This document shows, piece after piece, positions 19,952 to 30,229 of a stretch of DNA of 64,000 nt. Within the stretch, counting starts at the first letter, position 1; each line of letters begins with the position of its first letter. The position numbers were made by a program, and so were the translations under genes. Location of the stretch: assembly GCA_021234155.1 (NCBI GenBank), contig JAJEKV010000071.1:2181138-2245137 (forward strand), read 5' to 3'. Source of the DNA: Isoetes taiwanensis. Taxonomy: Eukaryota; Streptophyta; Lycopodiopsida; Isoetales; Isoetaceae. The notes below the pieces were generated by a model. It did no database searches and had not been told where the DNA came from. It worked only from the letters and a program-made list of their open reading frames with translations.

Positions 19952-21805
19952 CTAGTAATGGTGCCCAGCATTGCTGGGCATAAGTTGAGAGCCTATAAAT
20001 GCTTTGGGATGCAGTGAGAAAAGCCCTATCCCTTTCCTTTTCCCTCTTGCTCTATCCCGCATTTCATTTTTTCTTTTTTTTTCTCGTCTTTCTCACATGT
20101 TTCCTTGTTTTCCCATCCCTTTCCTTCCCCCTTCCCTGTCCTCGATAACCTTTTTCCCTTCCCTTTTGCTCCTTTCTCCACCTTTTCCCTCTTCTCTTTT
20201 TTCTTTGCCCTTTTCCCTTCCCCTTTCTCTTTTTTTATGCCTTCTCTTTTCCCCACCCTTTTTCCATGTCTTCCTTTTTTCTCAACCTTTTACTCTTTCG
20301 CCCTTTTCCATGCCTATTTTCCCTTCTCTTTTCCTCATTTTCCCACTCTTTTCCTCTTTTTTTTTGTGTGCCCTTTTCCCTTCCATTTTTCTTTTCTCCC
20401 TCCCATTTTCCATGCCCTTTTTACCTTCTCTTTTTCCATCTCCTCACCCTTTTCCTCTTTCCCTTTTTCCATGTTCCCTTTTCCATTTTCCTCATTTCCT
20501 TTTTCCCGTGCTCTCTCTCTCTCTTTCCCCCTTTTTCCATTCTTTTTTCTTTTCTATTTCCTTTTTTTCCCATGCCCTTTTTCCCACCCTTTTCTTCTTT
20601 TCTATTTTTTCCGTGTTTCTTTTTTTCTCCTTTTCCCACCCTTTTCCCTCTTCTGCAGGTTTTTTCCCTTCCTTTTTCTTTTCTCTTTTCCTTTCCTCAT
20701 GTCCTTTTTCCCTTTCTCTCCCCTCCATCACTCCCCTGCTTCCCTTTCCCTTTCCCTTTTTTCCCGTTTCCCTTTTCTTGATGATTTTTTTTTTTCTTTC
20801 CGTTTTCCTCCTTTGCCGATCCTTTTTCTGTGCACTTTTTCCTTCCTTTCTTTTTCCTTTTCCCTTTTTCCATACCTTTTTGCACATTTGTTTTATTCTT
20901 TTATTTCCTATACCCATTTTTTCCTTTTTTCCCACCCTTTCTCTTTTCCCTTTTCTTTTCCCTTTTTTTTTTTTTTCCTTTTTCTTCACCATTTTCCTCT
21001 TGCCTTTTCTCTCATGCCCTTCCCCCCTTCCCCTTTTCTCGTTTCCCTCTTTTTATTTTTCCTCGTGACCTTTACCTAGGTTCCTTTCCCCATTTTCCTT
21101 TCCTTTTCTTTCTTCTTACTTTCCCTTTTTCTATGCCTCTTTTCTTTTCCCCTCTCCCCATCCTTTTCTTGTTCCCCCTTGTCCCTTCCCTTTTCCTCAT
21201 TTTTCCAACCTTTCACTCTTCCCCTTTTCTTGATGCGTTTCTTCCCTTTCCTTTCCCTCTCTTTTTTTTTTCCCTTTTCCTATGCCATTTGTCTCTTCCT
21301 TTTTCCTCTTTCCTCAACGCTTTTTTTTTCCCCTTTTCCCATGCTCCTTCCTTTTCCCATGCTTTTTGTCTCCTTCCCTTTTCTATGGTTTTTTTCTCCT
21401 TCATTTTCTCCTTTTTTCAACCTTTTCCTCTTTCCTTTTTTTTCATGCCCTTTCCATTTACCTTTTCCACTTTATCTCTTCCTCCTTCCCTCATGCCCTT
21501 TTCTCAGGTTCCTTTCCCTTTTTCGTTTTCCATGCCTTTTTCTCTTCGCTTATCCCCACCCTTTTCCCTTTTCCTTTTACCCTTTTCCCTTTTCCCCATG
21601 CCTTTTTGCCCTTCACATTCTCTCTTTCCACTTCCTTTTTTTTTTCCCCTTTCATTTATTTCCTTTCCCCTTAAGAGATCGAAGCATGACCAATCACAGT
21701 GTTGGTTAGTCGTGCAATAAATCTAGGCCTTCGGATGCATCCAGATGATCTCGGCCATTCAAATTAGGGCTCGATGCACTACGCACTTACGGTATAACAT
21801 TATAA
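19952..21805 (-). mobile_element. Helitron Hel-B (purine-interior type)
   Basis: Read on the minus strand, it ends with stem-loop GCCCAGC-AAT-GCTGGGC (19963-19979) and ACCATTACTAG at 19952. The 5' end near 21805 matches the TCTTATATTATAATG terminus but lacks the first bases, where it abuts Hel-C. The interior (~20030-21680) is pyrimidine-rich on the plus strand, hence purine-rich on the element's top strand. It is nearly the same sequence as Hel-E. Confidence 0.75.
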
Positions 21806-23777
21806 GGCTGAGATTTATTGCACAACTTTCCACTACCGTGATTAGTCATCATTTGATTTCTTAAGGAGAAAGGAAAAGGAAAGGGGAGGTAAGGCACGGG
21901 TAAAAGGGAAAAGGGAAGGGAAAAGGGAAGGAAAAAAAAAAGAGGAAAAGGAAAAAGGCAAAGAAAGGGGAAAAAGAAAGGGAAAAATGGCATGGAAAAA
22001 ATGAAAACAAGAGTAGAAATAGAGAGGGAGAAAGGAAAGGAAAAAGGGAAGGGTGGGAAAAAGACAAAAAGGTAAGGGAAAAGGGTGGGAAAAAGGGGAC
22101 GAACAGAGCATATGGAAAAAGGAAAAAAGAAAAAGGGAGATTGAATGGGGAAAAGGGAACCTGGAAAAAAAGCATGAGGAAAAGGGCAAAATGAAAGGGG
22201 GAAAGGGCATGGAAAAAAAAAAGGAAAGAGGAAAATGGTCAAGAAAAGAGGAAAAGGGAAGCGAAAAGATAGTATCGAAAAAAGAAAGGGAAAAGGTTAG
22301 AGAGAAAAGGTGAAGAAAGAGGAGAGGGGAAGAGGAAAATGGCATGGAAAAAGGGAAAGGGAAAGGGGAAAAGAAAAAGAGAGGGGAAAAGGAAGATAAA
22401 AGGGCATCGAGAAAAGAGAAATAGGAAAAGGGTGAGAAAACGGTGGGGAAAAAGCTAAACAGGAAAAGGGTGGAAGAAGGGGACGAATAAAGTGCATGGG
22501 AAAGGGAAGGGGAAAGGAAAAAAGAAAAAGGGAGATGGAAAGGGAAACCTAAAAAAATAGCACGAGAAAAAGGGCAAAAGAGAAGGTGAAAAGGGCATGC
22601 AAAAAAAGGAAAAAGGAAAAGGGTGAAGAAAGAGGAAAAGGGAAGCAAAATAGGGCATCGAAAAAAGAAAGGGAAAAGGTTAGAGAGAAAAGGTGAGAAA
22701 AGAGGAGAAGGAAAGGGGAAAATGGCATAGAAAAAGGGACAGAGAAAGGGGAAAAGAAAAAGAGAGGGGGAAAAGGAAGATAAAAAGGCACCGAGAAAAA
22801 AGAAAGAGGGAAAGGGTGGGAAAAGGAGGAAAAGGGAGGGGGGAAAGGGTGGAGAGCAAGGAATGGAAAAAGAGGAAGAAAGGAAGGGGAAAGGGGGACG
22901 AGAAAAAAGGGAAGAGGGAAAGGATGAGGAAAGGGAAAAAGAGCATGGGAAAGGAAAAAAAGGGAGAAAACGGAAAAGAGGAGGAGGGAAAAGGCGGAGG
23001 AGGATGGGGAAAGGAAAAGGGGCACATAAAAAAGGTGGAGAAATGCGAATGAAAAGACGCATGAGAAAAGGGAAAGGGAAAGCGAAAATGAAAATGAAAA
23101 TGAAAAAGAAGGATGAAAAGGAAAGGGAAAAAGGGCATGGAGAAAAGCGAAAAGATGGAAAAGGGAAGGGAAAGGAAAAAAAGAAAAGGGGAAATGGGGG
23201 AAAAAAGGCACCAGGAAAAGGAAAGAGGGAAATGGAAAGAGAGAAGAGAAAAAGAGCACAGGATAAAGAGGAAGAGAGTGGGAAAGGAAGAAAAGGGCCA
23301 CATGAAAAGGTGGGGAAAAGAGAAGAAAAAAAGGCATGGGAAAAGGAAAAAAGGAAAGGAAAAGAAAAGGGAAAAATGGGAAGGGCGAGAGGGAAGAGAA
23401 AAAACCTATCAGAGAAAGAGAAAGGGAAAGGAAAAGAGGGGAAGGGGAAGGGGAAGGGAAGGGGGCTAAAAAAGGGGCGGGGAAGGGGGGGGTGCAGGAA
23501 GGAAAAAAGATAACGTGCAGGAAAAATAAGAAGGAAGGAAGGAAGGAAGGAAGGGAAAAGGAAAACGGAAAGTGTGTAGGATAATGAGGAAAAGGGGAAA
23601 CATAGAATAGAGCAAAAAGCAAAGGGAAAGGTATTAAATGCACAAAACCTTTTACAGCTCAGCAACACTGGGCTTGATTTCTATTATATTGATTTATGAA
23701 AAGAAGACTGGGCTGAATAGGTTTCCATCCACATAGGTTCCCAACTTATGCCCCGCAACGCTGGGCACCATTACTAG
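21806..23777 (+). mobile_element. Helitron Hel-C, 5'-truncated, joined head-to-head to Hel-B
   Basis: It begins at GGCTGAGATTTATTGCAC, about 75 nt into the family's 5' region. It runs through ~1.75 kb of GGGAAAA-type purine sequence and ends with GCCCCGC-AAC-GCTGGGC (23750-23766) and CTAG at 23774-23777, followed by T. A second, older 3' terminus remnant (CAGCAACACTGGGC) lies ~100 bp inside. Confidence 0.7.
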
Positions 23778-23795
23778 TATTTTTATAATATAAGA

Positions 23796-23830
23796 CTAGA
23801 AAAGTGCCCACCTTCGGTGGGCTTTAGGTT
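23796..23830 (-). mobile_element. Possible 3' end of a second Helitron subfamily
   Basis: On the minus strand GCCCACC-GAA-GGTGGGC is followed by ACTTTTCTAG and then T, the same architecture as the other 3' ends with a different stem. It abuts TCTTATATTATAAAAA, which looks like a Helitron 5' end. The rest of this element is not delimited. Confidence 0.4.
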
Positions 23831-24123
23831 TTCTAATATAAGGATTGTGGCTTTTGGTTTCTAATATAAGGAGTGTGTTTGTAGTTTGTGACTTTACTTC
23901 ATCTCATTTTTGTTTAAACCTGAGTAACACAAACAATACTCCCATGTGGCTATTCTACCCGTCAGCAGTAATGCAACAATCCTCCTTGCTGATGGTATCA
24001 GCAGATAATACCTTTCTCATTTTGTTGCCATGCGTCATATTATCTCCAAGCAACTACAACAACTTAGGCAGAGTAAGGTTCTTGGTGCCTTGTTTACAGA
24101 TACAAAAATATATGCTTACTTAT

Positions 24124-24529
24124 GTAATGGTGCTCAGCGTAAGGTCGGGCATAAGTTGAGAGCCCTGTGAAATGCTTTGGGATGCAAAGAGAAAAAGTTC
24201 TATCCCTTTCCCTTTCCCGCTTGCTCTATCCCCGCGATTATTTTCTTCTTTTTTTTTTTTTTTTTTTTTCCATGCCTTTTTCTCTTCGCTTATCCCCACC
24301 CTTTTCCTTTTACCCTTTTCCCCATGCCTTTTTCACATTCTTCTTTTTCCACTTCCCTTTTCCCCCTTTTCATTTAATTTTCCCCTTAAGAGATCAAAGC
24401 ATGACCAATCACGTTGTTGGTTAGTCGCGGTAATAAATCTAGGCCTTCTGGATGCATCCGTGATGATCTCGCCATTCAAATTAGGGGCTCGATGCACTAC
24501 GCACTTAGGTATAACATTATAATATAAGA
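24124..24529 (-). mobile_element. Helitron Hel-D, short deletion derivative (about 400 bp)
   Basis: The 5' end, revcomp of the sequence up to 24529, reads TCTTATATTATAATG. The interior keeps only ~150 bp of purine tract. The 3' stem-loop is degenerate (GCTCAGCGTAAGGTCGGGC on the plus strand) and the terminal CTAG is lost, so the copy is probably dead. Confidence 0.6.
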
Positions 24530-24589
24530 AGATAAGAACTTTAAATGTCACTAGCTAATACTCAAGTATATTGTCATAGGAACATCTAT

Positions 24590-24960
24590 ACGGGTTTCCC
24601 CTAACAAGCAAAGACGCACAAGTAGCCACGGAACGGAGCCGCATTATTCAGATGGCCAGCTATACAACGAGGAAACCGGCCCCACTTCGCGGGAATGCGG
24701 GGGGTGCTTGTAGAAAATTATTATAATTCTATGAACTACATTAACGCCTATATTCTTTTGGTTTTATAGGAAGCAAAAGTATGGATATGAATGAAGGTCT
24801 AGAGCATGACATGGGGCGCGGGGTCGGCGAGGGATCTGCAAACATTGGTGGAGAGCCATCCAATCGCAACCCTGCGGCTGAGGGTTCGAGGCGTCATCAA
24901 ACTACGTACTCGGATGACTACTCCACTGAATCTGACAGAGATTAGCTCTAGGCTAAAAGG
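24590..24960 (+). pseudogene. 3' exons of the TNPA-like gene, separated by Helitrons
   Basis: Between Helitrons D and E lie two GC-richer pieces, 24590-24710 and 24770-24960, with an intron-like TTTTATAG boundary before the second. They encode hydrophilic glycine/arginine/serine-rich sequence similar in style to exons upstream of Hel-B. Exact frames are uncertain. Confidence 0.35.
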
Positions 24961-25066
24961 GTGGATACTCCTCTTAACGAGTCTTTTGTGATTATTTAAA
25001 AATATAAATACAATTCACTTTTGTGATTATTTAAAAATATAAATATAAAAATAATTTTTTTGACTA

Positions 25067-26878
25067 TCTTATATTATAATGTTATACCGTAAGTGCGTAG
25101 TGCATCGAGCCCTAATTTGAATGGCCGAGATCATCTGGATGCATCCGAAGGCCTAGATTTATTGCACGACTAACCAACACTGTGATTGGTCATGCTTCGA
25201 TCTCTTAAGGGGAAAGGGTAAATGAAAAGGGGGAAAAGGAAAAGGGAAGTGGAAAGAGAGAATGTGAAGGGCAAAAAGGCATGGGGAAAAGGGAAAAGGG
25301 TAAAAGGAAAAGGGAAAAGGGTGGGGATAAGCGAAGAGAAAAAGGCATGGAAAACAAAAAAGGGAAAGGAACCTGAGAAAAGGGCATGAGGGAAGGAGGA
25401 AGAGATAAAGTGGAAAAGGTAAATGGAAAGGGCATGAAAAAAAAGGAAAGAGGAAAAGGTTGAAAAAAGGAGAAAATGAAGGAGAAAAAAACCATAGAAA
25501 AGGGGAGGAGACAAATTGCATAGGAAAAGGAAAAAAAAAAAGAGAGGGAAAGGAAAGGGAAGAAACGCATCAAGAAAAGGGGAAGAGTGAAAGGTTGGAA
25601 AAATGAGGAAAAGGGAAGGGACAATGGGGGAACAAGAAAAGGATGGGGAGAGGGGAAAAGAAAAGGGGCATAGAAAAAGGGAAAGTAAGAAGAAAGAAAA
25701 AGGAAAGGGAAAATGGGGAAAGGGAACCTAGGTAAAGGTCACAAGGAAAAATAAAGAGGGAAACGAGAAAATGGAAGGGGGAAGGGCATGAGAGAAAAGG
25801 CAAGAGGAAAATGGTGAAGAAAAGGAAAAAAGAAAAAAGGGAAAAGAAAATGGGCAAGAGAGAAAGGGTGGGGAAAAGAGGAAAATGGGTATAGGAAATA
25901 AAAGAATAAAACAAATGTGCAAAAGGTATGGAAAAAGGGAAAAGGAAAAGGAAAGGAAGGGAAAAAGTGCACAGGAAAAGGATCGGCAAAGGAGGAAAAC
26001 GGAAAGAAAAAAATCCATCAAGAAAAGGAAACGGGAAAAAAGGGAAAGGGAAAGGGAAGCAGGGGAGTGATGGAGGGGAGGGAAAGGAAAAAAGGACATG
26101 AGGAAAGGAAAAGAGAAAAGAAAAAGGAAGGGTTAAAAGAAGGGAAAATTGCACGGGAAGAGGGAAAGGGTGGGAAAAGGAGAAAAAGGAAACACGGGAA
26201 AAATAGAAAGAAGAAAAGGGTGGGAAAAAGGGCATGGGAAAAGGGAAATAGAAAAGAAAAAAGAATGGAAAAGGAGGGAAAGAGAGAGAGGCACGGGAAA
26301 AAGGAAATGAGGAAAATGGAAAAGGGGAACATGGAAAAGGGAAAGAGGAAAAGGGTGAGGAGATGGAAAAAGAGAAGGTAAAAAGGGCATGGAAAACGGG
26401 AGGGAGAAAAGAAAAATGGAAGGGAAAAGGGCACACACAAAAAAAGAAGAAAAGAGTGGGAAAATGAGGAAAAGAGAAGGGAAAATAGGCATAGAAAAGG
26501 GCGAAAGAGTAAAAGGTTGAGAAAAAAGAAAGACATGGAAAAAGGGTGGGGAAAAGAGAAGGCATAAAAAAAGAGAAAGGGGAAGGGAAAAGGGCAAAGA
26601 AAAAATAGAAGAGGGAAAAGGTGGAGAAAGGAGCAAAAGGGAAGGGAAAAAGGTTATCGAGGACAGGGAAGGGGGAAGGAAAGGGATGGGAAAACAAGGA
26701 AACATGTGAGAAAGACGAGAAAAAAAAGGAAAAGAAAAAAAAAGTACAGAAAATAAGAAAAAATGAAATGCGGGATAGAGCAAGAGGGAAAGGGAAAGGG
26801 ATAGGGCTTTTCTCATTGCATCCCAAAGCATTTATAGGCTCTCAACTTATGCCCAGCAACGCTGGGCACCATTACTAG
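25067..26878 (+). mobile_element. Helitron Hel-E (complete, 1812 bp, purine interior)
   Basis: Starts TCTTATATTATAATG after A and ends with stem-loop GCCCAGC-AAC-GCTGGGC (26851-26867), ACCATTA and CTAG (26875-26878) before T. From ~25205 to 26780 the plus strand is almost pure purine with GGCATGG, GGCACG and GGGTGGG interruptions. No Rep/helicase. It is inverted relative to Hel-B and nearly identical to it. Confidence 0.88.
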
Positions 26879-26999
26879 TTTAAAAATATAAATATAAAAA
26901 CACTTTTGTGATTATTTAAAAATATTTTTATATTTATATTTTTTATATAAATATATTTTTTATATAAATATATTTTTTATTTTTTTTATTTTTTTCCCC

Positions 27000-27452
27000 T
27001 ACACGTCGCATGCGACGTATCCACGTGGCTTTTTTTTTGCCACGTGGCATTTCTACACGCGGATTTTCGAATTTTCCACGTGTATATTCCACGTGTGACG
27101 TCGCATGCGACGTATACACGTGGCTTTTACGCACGTGTATATTCCGTATGTATGTTCCACGTGTATATTCCACGTGTATATTCCACGTGTCTGTTCCACG
27201 TGTCACGTCGCATGCGACGTATACACCTGGCTTTTACGGCACGCGTGGATTTTGTTGATGTTCCACGTGTATATTCCACGTGTATATTTCACGTGTCACG
27301 TCGCATGCGACGACTGTGTCACGTCTGTGTCACGTCTGCGCGATGTCTGTGCGACGCCTGCCGACGTCGCATGCGACGTGTCTGCAGCGACGTCTTTGCG
27401 ACGTCTGTGAGACGCCGTCAGACGTCGCATAGACGTCGCACAGACGTCGCTA
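27000..27452 (+). repeat. Right subterminal repeat array of the CACTA element
   Basis: Five intact copies of the CGTCGCATGCGACG core (near 27005, 27101, 27208, 27299 and 27365) alternate with repeated TTCCACGTGTATA units carrying the CACGTG palindrome. The array ends in degenerate GACGTC repeats next to the terminus. It is very rich in CpG. Confidence 0.75.
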
Positions 27453-27539
27453 AATGACCTTTTTCTTGTTGTGTATGGTGGGAAGAATCAGGTTGGGATA
27501 CGCGTGAGCTCTGGGTTCCTAACCCAACTGCGTGGGTTA

Positions 27540-27600
27540 CACCTCGCAGGGAAAGGGGAAGGGGTTAGGAAGGAAGGAAGGAAGGAAGGAAGAAATTTTT
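27540..27600 (+). repeat. (GGAA)n-type simple repeat
   Basis: A GGAAGGAAGG tract next to the downstream end of the LINE ORF1 remnant, just outside the CACTA right end. Confidence 0.7.
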
Positions 27601-27759
27601 AACGTCCACGGAACCCAATCGGGTTATGGGACCAGAACAAACAAAGGGGGCATAAGCCCTAACAGAAAGAGGGCCGAAGCCCAAAAAAGTAGAACATGGG
27701 TCTAAGCCCCGTTTCAACACAGAAATAACCAAACCAGAGCGAAACAAAAAATTACATAG

Positions 27760-28679
27760 CTATACAGTAAGTGCCCATGGATCAGATGGCCACTGATCTC
27801 GAATGATAGCTTGACCTCCCCTATAAACAGCCCACTTCCGCTGTAGGCGAGCCTCTCGCACACGACATAACTCTTCTTTCCGTCTACAGAGCTGTGCTGG
27901 AGTCAAGTCTTTCTGGACGGAGAAGGTGGGTCCTTCAAATGGTTGCCATGTCGCAGGATGTGCAATCGGGAAAGAGCATCTTGAAAGCATACCAAGAGGT
28001 GACGAGGACGGTCAGACCACACTGCTCCAACCCGCTGGGCCGAGACAATACCATGTGCTTGGATATGCATCACTTGGGTAAAAAACTGTGTGGCCACATC
28101 TGTAGCAAGAGAATCACCCGTCTCCTGAATACCCACAATACGTAGGTTCAAGTATGCATCCTCCGGCAAAGTATATGTGGATCCTTGTATGTTGTCATCA
28201 TCTTTAGGCATATCATTCACATGGTCGGGCCCAGTATGCGTGGATCCATGTACTCTGTTATCAGCATCGTGCATATCATTCACATGCTCAGGGGCAGGCA
28301 TTGTGCTAGACACCGGCGAAGCAGTACTACGATCTACTGGGCTGTGGCCCACAGATTGTAGCAACAACTCTAGAAGTTGCATCCAGTTTTGTAAGGATAA
28401 CTGAGCAGACATTGCTGTGACAGTGACAGTAAAGCATACTGCCTGTATGCTGGCTAAGATATCTGGATGCAGACAGTTCATCTGAGCATCAAGCCTATCT
28501 AGCGTGGCATTCAGGGACGCATCAGGAACTGGTTGTGGATCCGGCTAGGTCAGAATAGGACGCTGGGGCCCAAAAGAAGGGGCTGCCTGGAGATAGGGCT
28601 CTATCGTGGGATCATAGGGCTTACCAGATGACATAGGCACTGTGATAAGGTTCTTTGCCTTGCGGGTCTCTCTGGCCAT
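27760..28679 (-). pseudogene. LINE ORF1-like pseudogene (L1 type)
   Basis: The minus frame starts MARETRKAKNLITVPM at 28679, meets a TAG at ~28545, continues (from 28481) with a helix-prone, then acidic region, and shows the L1 ORF1 C-terminal pattern: LRIVGIQETG, AQRVGAVWSDRPRHLLVCFQDA. A frameshift near 27930 moves the ending (DLTPAQLCRRKEELCRVREARLQ) into another frame. No ORF2 is attached, so this is a truncated or recombined copy. ORF1 proteins of this kind bind the LINE RNA. Confidence 0.6.
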
Positions 28680-28689
28680 ACGTTTGATA

Positions 28690-29050
28690 GGGGAAGGTTA
28701 CTAGGGACATACTACCGTGGTCTCTAGTAACCTTTGCTATCTATCATACATATTGTGTTTGGAAGTTGGTATATGATACTGTGTTAATATGTTTTTTAAA
28801 TATTCATGTAGTGTACACAACATATGTATGATACAGAGGTACTGTACACGTGTATACGACCCTTGCATAAGGTTTACAATAAAAAAAGTCTAATTTACTA
28901 AAAATTTTCCCATTATAATGAAATTGTGCTTCAATGAAGATTCAGGATTGAATGCATGTACACAATGGATCTGCCTAGTGTCTAAAATCCTTTCTGCACC
29001 TCATGCTTTCTTTCTATCTATATCCTCCACCTGGACTTCCTCTTGCTAGT
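28690..29050. other. AT-rich stretch without recognised features
   Basis: No ORF, repeat or RNA gene recognised. It contains short imperfect TATGTATGATA repeats. Confidence 0.5.
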
Positions 29051-29051
29051 T

Positions 29052-30144
29052 TTAGATATATTCATCCACTCGGATGTTCCACAAGTCAGCAACTTCTACC
29101 ACTTCATGAGCATTACCCAATTTTATACTGCTGTATTTTAATTGCAGTTGTCTTAACCATCTCTTCAACTCAACAGCCTTGCCATCGTGTTCACCTTTCC
29201 GGTGGTTAGAACCAAAAAAAATCCAGACTTCAGTGTCATTTGTGTACCTAGCCACAAAGTAAAATAGTCTAGAAGCCTTGAATTGAGATGTTGCACCATC
29301 TGAAAACACATAATGTCTCTTTGGCACCCTTCCTTTCTGCTCCAGATATTTGTAGTGCTTCATGAAGCAGTGTTGCACGAACAAAGTATCGTGTTCCCTA
29401 TCATCTGATACATAGTAATGTGTTTCCTTGACAATCTCATCTACTACTGAGTCATATTGATATGTTATTTGAACCAAAATTGTAATTTGGTTATTGACCC
29501 AGTGCATCGACTGCACCTCCTCTTATTCCTTGAATATATAGTTCTCTGCAAAATCCACTACCGAAAGACATGCATCTGCTGGGAGATTCTCCAGAAGCTC
29601 CTTAAATTATTTTGTCTGTCATTGGTACCTGAAATTATGCAATGGAAATATTTTTAGACGCTCTTTGAGTTTATCTAGAAGCTCCTTGGATTCTGTCTCA
29701 TTAAACTGATGAGTCAATCTCCTACCAGAACTCGAGACGTTGTCTTTTTCATAGTCAATGTACTCCCATTTCACTTTCTTGTTACTGCCACTTTTTTCCA
29801 TGGGACAGATCTGAAACTTCTTGATTCCACACAGCTCACAATCTCCAAGGATGCACGCCTTCTTGTAAAACTCATCTAATTCACTCTTTGGACATAATAT
29901 AGATCTCCACAGGCTTCCTGTACTTGCAATTTTATGCTGGTGTGCCCTCCATTGACCAAGTTCATGTGATCTACATACATCGCAGGTGCAAGTGCAATTC
30001 TTCGGATTTTTGGTTCTCATCCCATTAAGTCCATCCGCTAGCATTTGCATCCTCACATGCTGAATGCAATAACAACTATTGAAGTCCTTCAATTTCACAA
30101 CAAACCAAGGTTTTAGCTTCTCAAAAGCTCGAAGACGAATCTTA
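29052..30144 (-). pseudogene. Transposase-like pseudogene (SDG...QFK / FFGS.H.KG.HDG family)
   Basis: A single minus-strand frame runs from ~30144 to 29052, broken by three in-frame stops between ~29530 and 29630. The first part has CxC, CxxC and CILGDCELCG cysteine pairs (a likely zinc-binding region). Then come SVVDFAENY, EVQSMHW, DTLFVQHCF, FSDGATSQFK and IFFGSNHRKGEHDG. The spaced Asp residues in VVDF, FSDG and HDG would suit an RNase-H/DDE fold, but that is inference; I know this motif set only from uncharacterised proteins. Removing the stops would be needed for any function, so this copy is dead. Confidence 0.5.
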
Positions 30145-30229
30145 ATTTATGGATGTTGGTCCTTGAACCTCTTGAACAATAGCATCTGCATGAAATGAAA
30201 ACTAAATTGTTAGGATGTGTATACCACAC

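Larger units (their letters stand above)
13266..27473 (+). mobile_element. CACTA (En/Spm-like) transposon, 14.2 kb, decayed and nested
   Basis: The left end is CACATTAAAAAAAG followed by GTCGC-rich repeats. The right end, read inward on the minus strand, is CACAACAAGAAAAAGG-TCATTTAGCGACG, matching the plant CACTACAAGAAAAA terminus. Both sides are flanked by TAT (13263-13265 and 27474-27476), the 3-bp duplication typical of CACTA. Subterminal regions share the 16-bp palindrome ACGTCGCATGCGACGT. Inside are TNPA-like exons, a kinase fragment, minisatellites and nested Helitrons. I find no TNP2-type DDE transposase, so the element is non-autonomous. Confidence 0.8.

Noticed and set aside
20004-21720. 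Long F/P/S/L-rich ORFs (up to ~350 codons) on the plus strand and K/E/R/G-rich ones opposite
   Set aside because: They are produced by a homopyrimidine/homopurine tract that lacks stop codons in several frames at once; no domain, and the tract is the interior of a Helitron.
21842-23668. 608-codon minus-strand ORF
   Set aside because: Same compositional artefact; the opposite strand and other frames are also open.
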